Source of the DNA: Gemmataceae bacterium
GTDB lineage: Bacteria > Planctomycetota > Planctomycetia > Gemmatales > Gemmataceae
Length of the DNA stretch: 12,871 bases
Direction: 5' to 3'
NCBI GenBank assembly: GCA_947474875.1
Contig: CANJKY010000024.1
Coordinates: 1-12,871, forward strand
The translations under genes and the position numbers were made by a program. The notes under the pieces are model-generated. The model was not told the DNA's origin. It did no database searches and worked only from the letters and a program-made list of their open reading frames with translations. The first letter of the stretch is position 1. Every line of letters starts with the position of its first letter. This document shows positions 8,601 through 12,813 of this stretch, piece by piece.

Positions 8601-9087
8601 GGACGTGGAGCTGCTGTTCAGCAGCAACCCGTTCGTGCAGCAGTCCGGCGGGCAGTTCGCCAGCATCCGCCCGAACCGCTCTGACGTGGTGAAGCTGACG
8701 AAGGACCAGCCGAAGACGAGCGTGCCGCTGCCGGCCGAGTTCGCCGGCAAGAACGTGCTGGTGGAGGTGACGGCGGCCGGCAAGACACGGGCGGTGCCGT
8801 ACTACGCCACCGCCATGACCGTGGCCGTGACCGAGAACTACGGGCAGGTGAAGGTGACCGACGCCGGCGGCGCGAAGGGGCTGAGCAAGGTGTACGTGAA
8901 GGTGTACGCCAAGCTGGCCGACGGGCGGGTGAAGTTCCACAAGGACGGGTACACCGACCTGCGGGGCAAGTTCGACTACGCCACGGTGAGCACCCCGGAG
9001 CGGCAGCCGATCGAGCGGTTCGCGGTGCTGGTGCTGAGCGACGACCGCGGGGCGATGATCCGCGAGGCCGCCCCGCCGCAGCGGTAA
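2653..9087 (+). CDS. Giant exported protein with macroglobulin-like beta domains and TPR-like helices (2144 aa)
   Basis: Function unknown. Residues 1-27 form a signal peptide (TRRTVLAGAVLAALAGG core, cleavage likely SSA-GD); the RR pair leaves Tat export possible. Then: 30-410, helical, Tyr-rich at the start; about 425-850, repeated beta domains with macroglobulin-like cues such as PGVYVIDLIGGG (517-528) and VVDENNKPVNDAK; 839-902, another beta domain ending in GDYDLWLK; about 1049-1066, a Pro/Ala linker; about 1177-1292, a conserved-looking block with KHACHELNYFLAQKDPQFF; about 1366-1441, a Gly-rich then Lys/Glu-rich linker; 1530-1690, a further beta region with FYFPTPGTFAQFPVHV; about 1720-1933, TPR-like helices; about 1950-2144, C-terminal beta domains with GYTDLRGKFDY. 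There are only four cysteines and no CxEQ thioester. It may be a thioesterless relative of bacterial alpha-2-macroglobulins, acting in the periplasm; this is inference. ATG 2653 has AGGTG upstream and starts the signal peptide; ATG 2620 does not. Confidence 0.85.
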   Translation: MTRRTVLAGAVLAALAGGVVMTGRSSAGDIGYIEDFALAKDRPAALKQLIPGTDDYYYYHCLHYLNTEQFEKVEPLTRLWHERHNQTPRLTEIQTRYALLTYDKDPKRTIEYLRTRLGTQFNHQKESVGAEASLPTALDPKLINRDTLKASSLARWGNLDNFEDASLDWVAGEPLNWQNRRQLITRLQRPDAPSLVDLIAADLKAEHAQAFGSYAIQKQLTIPQLEALLKPHPILLNDAAFVAAYITKLQPGADDDWKRDRKLTRAYLERLQTFVDRLAMVHNPLKAHVLYHRLAFDRAEGKYDEALFLAYLKLPRNQGYMAKRLLESREARDYPAHLGADYSALTLLPPIGTDEPLVRSYLAHFLADATGTSKFEAYVNDVYLRHLFAETKLTLGLGDGEKWASLLPPESLQALKERVDIDFAFTNKSDFGVDEVVRIDLFVKNAPTLLVKVFEVNTTNFYRTHQREIDTDINLDGLVPNAEFAISGGGDPFRRTPVSLSFPDPARKLTIPEPNRPGVYVIDLIGGGKSSRALVRKGSLRPLVVTGSAGQVVSVVDENNKPVNDAKLWVGGQEYAADKDGAIHVPFSTNPGRRPVVISRGDFASLDYLDHQPEHYAFVAGIHVDRESLLMQRVAQLIVRPGVTLNGKPVSVKLLDDVRMRITSTDHDGIPTSTEVPDFKLFEDRESTHDFRVPPRTASLHVALTAKVKSLSTGKTIDLATGQSFPINGIDRSDKTEDLHFARFGTEYVIELLGRTGEAKPDRPVQLAIKHRDFREPVHVTLKTDAKGRLNLGRLADITSVTATGPEGLSRGWNLQTDRHTYRQLVHAKAGDAVRLPYLGAAGQPSRDELALFEVKGNDIRADRFDAIAVADGVIELKGLAAGDYDLWLKRSGEKIRVRVVDGTIDRGYVLGRLRHLQQPGLPPVQIAALTADAESVTVKLRDFSKFARVHVFATRYQPYFSPFDDLARIRDAELAGVYPGHADSVYLTGRNIGDEYRYVLERRDQKKYPGNMLARPELLLNPWAVRTTETGEQLAQAGDAFSGKGASRPAEPAMPPGAPPAPANDPARVALPPNDLTPNLDFLMDASTVALNLLPDENGVITLPRKALGSHSWVHVVAVDPLNTTFRSTALPEQPARFADLRLAVGLDPAKHFTQQKQVTVLDAGQAFTLDDPAGSRFEVYDSLAKVHGLYATLSKDPKLTEFAFVLRWPKLKAEEKRELYSKHACHELNYFLAQKDPQFFAAVVKPYLANKKDKTFLDLWLLDADVSRFVEPWHFDRLNVPERVLLAKRIDGEPAKTARHLADLLKLLPPTPDRDLYLYDVAVTATGLEAEVAGRFRAPAGDPKPVPAKEEHFGVPADKPMPGAPGASGGFGGGGGRGGKNGDSQREEFAMDSLKKLQARDGEGDERKKEAKDRLQKANDDLEGDKSKKREELYFDDEKLLGARRAGMRQLYRRIDPTMEWAENNYYKLPIQSQIADLVPVNPFWADYAKHDGKGGFLTRHIPAASRNFTEMMFALAVLDLPFEPAKHDVTFDGGKMTFKPGGRVLAFHEEVKAADGAGGQLPILVSQNFYRNGARFLTVNNEQVDNFVSGEFVAQVVYGCQVVVTNPTSSRQKLSVLVQVPVGAIALSGGRFTKAHQLDLEPYRTHTIDYLFYFPTPGTFAQFPVHVAKSEQFVAAAKPVTFTVVAKPTKIDTTTWDYVSQNGSTDDVLAFLNRENVRALNLDKIAFRMKDRGFFEAVVKLLHDRHLYQPTLYSYGLYHADVAVARQFLLHADALVNEAGGPIESPLLAVDPVARHTYEHLEYKPLVNARAHALGKRRQIVNDRQHWQYHNLLKVLSYRRTLTDDDTLAVVYHLLLQDRIDEAADAFGRVHRDRIATKMQYDYCAAYLEMFTDDPRKARSIAMQYVNHPVDRWRNTFQAVLNQLDEIEGKATAVADKDDQAQKQGQLAATEPTFEAALDGKTLVVTHQNLETVRVNYYPMDVELLFSSNPFVQQSGGQFASIRPNRSDVVKLTKDQPKTSVPLPAEFAGKNVLVEVTAAGKTRAVPYYATAMTVAVTENYGQVKVTDAGGAKGLSKVYVKVYAKLADGRVKFHKDGYTDLRGKFDYATVSTPERQPIERFAVLVLSDDRGAMIREAAPPQR

Positions 9088-9096
9088 TCAACTTGA

Positions 9097-9159
9097 GAGT
9101 GGTAGGCACACTCCGTGTGCCGTGAACCCGAAACGGCACACGGAGTGTGCCTACCACTC
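9097..9159. repeat. Perfect 27-bp inverted repeat; paired REP-like palindromes, tail to tail
   Basis: Bases 9097-9123 pair without mismatch with 9133-9159 around a 9-nt loop (9124-9132). Each arm is itself a palindrome: GGCACAC, 3-nt centre, GTGTGCC (9105-9121 and 9135-9151), so either one long or two short hairpins can form. On both strands the arm palindrome is preceded by GTAG (9102-9105, and CTAC at 9151-9154), the tetranucleotide head of REP elements. The pair begins 9 nt after the stop of the giant gene and has no T tract, so it looks like a repeat insertion that may protect the transcript end or block read-through, not a standard terminator. Confidence 0.8.
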
Positions 9160-9417
9160 AAAGAGATCAACCCCGCGGGAGGGGTTCAAGCACCACCAAC
9201 CATTTCTGCCGGCAGCCGACCGCGCTTCCGCAACACAACGCCACCGGGCCGGGGGTTGACACCCCGGTCCGGTTCGTTTGCGCCCCCTTCGCGCCGCCGC
9301 CGAAACCTCGCGCCGCGGACGACCGCGAGTCGGTCCGAACCTGAGAAAATCGCCCGTGGCGTGGAATTCGTGTGATAGGCTCAGCGCTGACCAGAAGTCC
9401 CGACCGCACCGGCCGTC
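9160..9417. other. Non-coding stretch with two further hairpins, upstream of the kinase gene
   Basis: No credible gene is seen. AACCCC (9169-9174) pairs with GGGGTT (9181-9186) around six bases. GGGCCGGGG (9246-9254) pairs with CCCCGGTCC (9262-9270) over 9 bp with one G-T pair and a 7-nt loop. The 9256-9261 TTGACA lies in this second hairpin and has no -10 at the proper distance. The remaining sequence up to the kinase start is G/C-rich, with one A/T-richer patch at about 9345-9377. Confidence 0.45.
9376..9381 (+). promoter_or_regulatory. Possible -10 box of the kinase gene
   Basis: TAGGCT fits TAnnnT and lies 36 nt before the kinase ATG, in the only A/T-richer patch of the upstream region (GAATTCGTGTGATAGGCT context). 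No clear -35 accompanies it. It matches the TAnnCT boxes seen before the 1851 and 11007 genes. Confidence 0.25.
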
Positions 9418-10428
9418 ATGAACACCCCGCCCCTCACCCCCAGTACGGACGCCGACCGCGACGTCGCCGACACCATCCGCGGGCAGAACGAGGACACCAA
9501 GGCGATCGCCCACATCCGGCGGGCGATCGCCGAGCACGTGGCCGAGCAGGAGGCCGAGGTGCCGAACTCCCCGCCGCCGCAGGTGGGCGACGAGGTCGGC
9601 CCGTTCGTGCTGCAAGAGCGGCTCGGGTCCGGGGCGTCGTGCTTCGTGTACCGCGGGTTGGAGGCGGGCACGCAGACGCCGGTGGCGCTCAAGATCGTCA
9701 ACTGGGCGAACGTGTTCGACCGCACCGCCGCCATGCGGCAGATGCGGACCGAGGCGGCGGCGCTGGCCCGCGTCAAGCACCCGCGGGTGGTACGGTTCAT
9801 CGACTTCGGGTTCGACCCCCGCTGGCCGTACCTGGTCACCGAGTACATCGACGGCCAGCCGCTGGGTGAGTTGCTGCGGACCGGCGGCACCCTGCCGGTC
9901 GGGTGGGCGGTGTACATCGTGGCCCAAATGGCGGACGCGCTCGGGGCGGTGTGGCAGGCCGGGCTGGTCCACCGGGACATCAAGCCGGACAACGTGCTGG
10001 TGGAGGCGACCGGAACGGCCAAGCTGATCGACTTCGGTCTGGCCAAGCAGGCGGTGTTGCAGGCCATGTCCGGGCAGACCGGGCCGGAACTGGCCGGTAC
10101 CGCCGCCTACCTGGCCCCGGAGCAGGCGAAGGACGCGAGCGTGGTGGACCTGCGGGCGGACATTTACAGCCTGGGGGTGACGTTCTACGAGGCGCTCACA
10201 GGTCGCCTGCCGTTCGAGGGCAAGAACCGCATCCAGATCATCTTCCACCACCTGAACTCCGCCCCCGCCCCGCCGCACCAGGTGAACCCGAAGGTGCCGC
10301 CGCTCGCCTCCGACCTGTGCATGTGGATGCTAGCCAAGAACCCGGCCGAGCGGCCGCAGAACCACGAGGAACTGCGGGACGCGTTCGACGCCGTCGGCTC
10401 GGCCATCCCGCGGAGCCGGTCGGGCTGA
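9418..10428 (+). CDS. Hanks-type serine/threonine protein kinase, soluble
   Basis: It transfers the ATP gamma-phosphate to Ser/Thr residues of unknown partner proteins in the cytoplasm. All core kinase motifs are present in its 336 residues: Gly-loop LGSGASCFVYRG (from 69), VALKIV with the ATP-binding Lys at 92, HRDIKPDN with catalytic Asp 187, DFG at 205-207, GTAAYLAPEQ with APE at 233-235, DIYSLGVTFYEALTGRLPFEG, and a closing NPAERP arginine. It is therefore expected to be active. The N-terminal 55 residues are a charged, probably helical extension (HIRRAIAEHVAEQEAE) and the C-terminus ends soon after the kinase fold. There is no transmembrane segment, PASTA, TPR or WD40 region, unlike many planctomycete kinases. 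The ATG at 9418 has almost no Shine-Dalgarno but is preceded by CGTC. It converges on the ferredoxin gene with only 13 nt between stops. No partner or phosphatase is nearby. Confidence 0.93.
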   Translation: MNTPPLTPSTDADRDVADTIRGQNEDTKAIAHIRRAIAEHVAEQEAEVPNSPPPQVGDEVGPFVLQERLGSGASCFVYRGLEAGTQTPVALKIVNWANVFDRTAAMRQMRTEAAALARVKHPRVVRFIDFGFDPRWPYLVTEYIDGQPLGELLRTGGTLPVGWAVYIVAQMADALGAVWQAGLVHRDIKPDNVLVEATGTAKLIDFGLAKQAVLQAMSGQTGPELAGTAAYLAPEQAKDASVVDLRADIYSLGVTFYEALTGRLPFEGKNRIQIIFHHLNSAPAPPHQVNPKVPPLASDLCMWMLAKNPAERPQNHEELRDAFDAVGSAIPRSRSG

Positions 10429-10441
10429 TCGCACCTCCACC

Positions 10442-10813
10442 TCAAACCAGCGGCAGCGGGTTGCGGGCGAACACCCGCTCCTCGATCGGCTGCCCGTCGA
10501 TCAGGTGCCGCTGCACGAACTCCGGGATCTTGTCCGCCGTCATGCCGAAGTAGTACGTCCCCTCCGGGTACACCACCAGAATCGGCCCGGACCCGCACAC
10601 CCGCAGGCACTGCACCTTCGTCCGGTAGCAGGCGTTCGGCCCGACGCTGAGCGACAGGTTGCGGTCCTTCAGCTCCTTCTTCAGCGCCTCCCACGCCGCC
10701 TGCCCCTCCTCCTTCGTGCAGCAGTCCTCGCCGATGCACAGGAACACGTGGCGGTGATACTGGCCGATGAGCAGCTTGTCGGCGATGGCGGCCAATCGGG
10801 CTTTGTCGTCCAT
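10442..10813 (-). CDS. Thioredoxin-like [2Fe-2S] ferredoxin
   Basis: A 123-residue cytoplasmic electron carrier expected to bind one [2Fe-2S] cluster. HVFLCIGEDCC (22-32) and VQCLRVCGSGP (67-77) supply the likely ligands Cys26, Cys31 (or 32), Cys69 and Cys73. The C-x4-C-x37-C-x3-C spacing resembles the NuoE-type domain more than the wider first gap of Aquifex-type ferredoxin. GPILVVYPEGTYYFGM followed by VQRHLIDGQPIEERVF is the typical end of the thioredoxin-like ferredoxin fold. Cys62 is extra and may be free. The start at 10813 is chosen because a GGGGA Shine-Dalgarno precedes it; the same frame runs open upstream to 10945 only through the palindromic repeat region and should not be included. 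It diverges from the hydrolase gene and has no obvious redox partner here. The specific partner is unknown; some relatives in this fold serve hydrogenases or nitrogen metabolism. Confidence 0.88.
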   Translation of the reverse strand: MDDKARLAAIADKLLIGQYHRHVFLCIGEDCCTKEEGQAAWEALKKELKDRNLSLSVGPNACYRTKVQCLRVCGSGPILVVYPEGTYYFGMTADKIPEFVQRHLIDGQPIEERVFARNPLPLV

Positions 10814-10834
10814 TTGCGGTCCCCTGTGAGCAAA

Positions 10835-10858
10835 CCCCGGTCTCACGACCGGGGCTAC
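10835..10858 (-). repeat. REP-like palindrome with GTAG head
   Basis: CCCCGGTC (10835-10842) and GACCGGGG (10847-10854) form a perfect 8-bp stem with a 4-nt loop. CTAC (10855-10858) follows, so on the minus strand the palindrome is headed by GTAG. It lies in the ferredoxin leader, starting 21 nt upstream of that gene's ATG. Head-to-head with the element at 10916. Confidence 0.7.
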
Positions 10859-10859
10859 G

Positions 10860-10882
10860 TCCGCCGGCCGCTCCGCGGCGGA
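10860..10882. repeat. Minor hairpin in the spacer between two REP-like palindromes
   Basis: TCCGCC (10860-10865) and GGCGGA (10877-10882) form a 6-bp stem with an 11-nt G/C-rich loop. A similar GGCCGCCGGCC run at about 10906-10915 precedes the second GTAG, so the two elements may also share their 5' flanks. Confidence 0.35.
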
Positions 10883-10915
10883 AGACTGCTTTGCGTCCCG
10901 TATGGGCCGCCGGCC

Positions 10916-10939
10916 GTAGCCCAGGGCGTCAGCCCTGGG
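10916..10939 (+). repeat. REP-like palindrome with GTAG head, sister of 10835-10858
   Basis: GTAG (10916-10919) is followed at once by CCCAGGGC (10920-10927), a 4-nt loop and GCCCTGGG (10932-10939), a perfect 8-bp stem. Compared with the element at 10835-10858 read on its own strand, the differences are two compensated stem pairs and one loop base. It ends about 30 nt before the hydrolase -10 box. Confidence 0.72.
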
Positions 10940-10970
10940 TATCATCGTGCAGTTCCGATCGTCCGCCGGT

Positions 10971-10976
10971 TATACT
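10971..10976 (+). promoter_or_regulatory. Likely -10 box of the hydrolase gene
   Basis: TATACT is a near-consensus -10 hexamer in an otherwise G/C-rich region and lies 30 nt before the ATG at 11007. The matching -35 position (10948-10953, TGCAGT, 17-nt spacer) is poor. A start of transcription at about 10983 would exclude the in-frame upstream ATG at 10947. Confidence 0.5.
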
Positions 10977-11006
10977 ACGCCCCTCCCCTGCCCTCCGGGT
11001 GTCGTC

Positions 11007-12053
11007 ATGCTCAAGCGCCTCGCACTGCTCGCCGCGTCCGTCGCCGCCGTCACCGTCGCCGTGCTGTTCGCCCAGGACCGGCCGAAGCCGGACGACAAGG
11101 TCGAGCTGCCGCAGATGAAGTTCAACGACGTGAAGGAGATCACCCCCGGCGTGTTCTTCCGCTACTCGTCCATCTCGGCCACCGATCCGAAGGTGCCGTT
11201 CGGCGGGAGCAACAACGTCTGGATCGTGTTCAAGGAGTACGTCGTGGTCATCGACGCCAACTTCCCGAAGGAGGCGGACGACGTGTTGGCGGCGATCAAG
11301 AAGACGACCGACAAGCCGGTCAAGTACGTGTTCGACACGCACCACCACGGCGACCACGCGTGGGGGAACACGGTGTGGGCGAAGGCCGGGGCGAAGGTGA
11401 TCGGCAGCACCAACTGCGCCCGCCTGCTGAAGGCGAACGGCCCGGCCGAGTGGGAGAAGGAGCAGAAGAAGGTGGACGGCCGGAAGGACATCAAGGACAA
11501 CGAGCTGAAGCAGGTGGACGAGGCGTTCGACGAGACGCTGGTGCTGGACGACGGCACCCAGCGGGTGGAGTTCATCTTCTACGGCCACGCCCACACCCCC
11601 GGCGACGCGGTGGCGTTCCTGCCGAAACACAAGCTGGTCTGCACCGGCGACGCGTGCGTGAACGGGGCGTTCAACTTCATGGGCCACTCGAACTCGGCGT
11701 CGTGGATCCAGGTGCTGACGAAGATCGAGAAGCTGGACGTGAAGATGGTGTGCCCCGGCCACGGCGAGGTGGCGGGCAAGGACCTGCTGGCCAAGCAGCG
11801 GCGGTACTTCGAGGAGATGCGGGCGGAGGTGAAGAAGGGGATCGACGACAAGCAGGAGGTGAAGGCCATCACCGCCGGGCTGGCGATGAACTGGTACAAG
11901 GAGTGGACGGGCAAGGCGGCGAAGGACATCCCGGACAACGTGAAGCACGTGTACGACGAGCTGACCGGCAAGATCGACTACAGCAAACTCGGCTGGGCGC
12001 CGACGCCGGGCACCGGGAATGCGTTCGCCCAGCCGACGCTGCGGGGGGAGTGA
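11007..12053 (+). CDS. Exported metallo-beta-lactamase-fold hydrolase
   Basis: A 348-residue zinc-dependent hydrolase of unknown substrate, probably periplasmic. Residues 1-23 (MLKRLALLAASVAAVTVAVL core, ending near FAQ) form a signal peptide. The metal-binding set of the superfamily is complete: THHHGDHAWGN gives His112, His114, Asp116 and His117; GHAHTPGD gives His196; TGDACVNG gives Asp215; CPGHGE gives His252. VVVIDANFPKEADDVLAAIK is the strand-helix before the HxHxDH motif. Having HHH rather than a substituted first motif and GHxHTPGD, it looks closest to the B3-like or general MBL hydrolases; this does not show that it acts on beta-lactams. The region at about 135-180 is lysine- and glutamate-rich and helical, probably a cap. 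The start at 11007 begins the signal peptide; the ATG at 10947 lies before the likely promoter. It is followed 43 nt later by an exported protein gene that may be co-transcribed. Confidence 0.9.
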   Translation: MLKRLALLAASVAAVTVAVLFAQDRPKPDDKVELPQMKFNDVKEITPGVFFRYSSISATDPKVPFGGSNNVWIVFKEYVVVIDANFPKEADDVLAAIKKTTDKPVKYVFDTHHHGDHAWGNTVWAKAGAKVIGSTNCARLLKANGPAEWEKEQKKVDGRKDIKDNELKQVDEAFDETLVLDDGTQRVEFIFYGHAHTPGDAVAFLPKHKLVCTGDACVNGAFNFMGHSNSASWIQVLTKIEKLDVKMVCPGHGEVAGKDLLAKQRRYFEEMRAEVKKGIDDKQEVKAITAGLAMNWYKEWTGKAAKDIPDNVKHVYDELTGKIDYSKLGWAPTPGTGNAFAQPTLRGE

Positions 12054-12056
12054 TCT

Positions 12057-12089
12057 GTAGCCGCGACCCAACGGGGAGCGTGTCGGAGG
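12057..12089 (+). repeat. Possible degenerate GTAG-headed palindrome
   Basis: GTAG (12057-12060) lies 3 nt after the hydrolase stop and is followed by CCGCGAC ... GTCGGAGG. Only CGAC/GTCG (12064-12067 with 12082-12085) pairs cleanly, so it is at best a decayed copy. Its 3' arm carries the Shine-Dalgarno of the next gene. Confidence 0.22.
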
Positions 12090-12090
12090 T
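12085..12090 (+). promoter_or_regulatory. Shine-Dalgarno fixing the GTG start at 12097
   Basis: GGAGGT lies 6 nt before the GTG at 12097, an ideal distance, and supports this non-ATG start. Confidence 0.7.
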
Positions 12091-12096
12091 CGTTCC

Positions 12097-12798
12097 GTGA
12101 CACCACTCGTACTCCTGCTCGGACTACTCCCGATTCCTTGGCAGCACCTGCCGGGCGAGACGCTGACCGCGAAACTGGTCGGCCACCTCACCATCAAAGC
12201 GGGCGTGTATGCCCGCATCGTGGCGGCGCCGAAGATGGAATGCGAGTTGTTGGGCGTGACCGCATATCAAAACAAGGTCGTCTATCGAATGCGGGTGGCG
12301 AACCGGGCGAAAACGGATGTGGAGGTTGGGGTATTCGCTGCCAGCGCGTATGCACGTTCAGTACGGCTGTGGGATGAAGAGGGCAGCGAATGGCGCGAAC
12401 AGGACCAAGACGATCACTTCAAAGCGTGGCCCCATGCGAAGCTACCGAAAGTGGTCTTCCCCGCCGGCCGATCGGTGACGTTTGAGGCGTGCTCCCCCAT
12501 CACCACGGGCGCACTCGTGCGGGCCTACCCCGACGCGAAGAACGAAAACCATCGACCCAAAGTGTTCCGGTTCACCTACAGCGGGTGGGCTTCTGCATAC
12601 GAGGTCGATGACACGCGCGACGGGGTGAACATCTACCGGCTCGGTACAGGCCAAGTGTCGATCACATGGACCGACCGCGACGCCCCGAGTTGGGTTGGCT
12701 CGTGGTGTGTGCGGTTGGAGCCGCCAGCGGCGCTTCCGGCCGTCGCTGGCGGGTGGACGGTCACTGCGAATTGGCATTTGAAACCGGGAAAGGAATAA
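12097..12798 (+). CDS. Unrecognised protein, probably exported (233 aa)
   Basis: I do not recognise the family. The N-terminus MTPLVLLLGLLPIPWQHLPG has a short hydrophobic core but no basic residue before it, so it is a weak signal peptide or anchor. The mature part reads as mixed beta: ELLGVTAYQNKVVYRMRVAN (a strand pair), SVTFEACSP, KVFRFTYSGWASAYEV, VSITWTDRD and GGWTVTANWHLKPGKE at the end. Tryptophan is frequent, and only three cysteines are seen, so no disulfide network is suggested. It resembles an immunoglobulin-like beta sandwich in strand rhythm, which is only an impression. Codon use is less G/C-biased at third positions than in the giant gene or the kinase (many A/T-ending codons at 12230-12370), which may reflect low expression or a different history. 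It follows the hydrolase by 43 nt on the same strand with its own strong ribosome site. Confidence 0.7.
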   Translation: MTPLVLLLGLLPIPWQHLPGETLTAKLVGHLTIKAGVYARIVAAPKMECELLGVTAYQNKVVYRMRVANRAKTDVEVGVFAASAYARSVRLWDEEGSEWREQDQDDHFKAWPHAKLPKVVFPAGRSVTFEACSPITTGALVRAYPDAKNENHRPKVFRFTYSGWASAYEVDDTRDGVNIYRLGTGQVSITWTDRDAPSWVGSWCVRLEPPAALPAVAGGWTVTANWHLKPGKE

Positions 12799-12813
12799 TA
12801 CCACGCTGCGCCT

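Noticed and set aside
7759..8940. 393-codon antisense frame near the end of the giant gene
   Set aside because: Low-complexity V/H/Q/L-rich translation mirrors the real frame; not a gene.
2653..9087. Thioester-type alpha-2-macroglobulin assignment
   Set aside because: No CxEQ motif occurs in the protein, and its four cysteines lie in unrelated contexts; only a thioesterless relation can be considered.
9256..9261. Perfect TTGACA as a -35 box
   Set aside because: At a 17-nt spacing the bases are G/C-rich with no -10 box, and the hexamer lies inside a hairpin.
9115..9375. 86-codon frame in the non-coding region before the kinase
   Set aside because: It starts within the inverted repeat, is Pro/Arg-rich low complexity and has no ribosome site.
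9151..10278. 375-codon frame antisense to the kinase gene
   Set aside because: The plus-strand frame has every kinase motif in order; the antisense frame has none and runs into the inverted repeat.
10814..10945. N-terminal extension of the ferredoxin from the upstream ATG at 10945
   Set aside because: The extension would be encoded by the palindromic repeats, and a Shine-Dalgarno supports the start at 10813.
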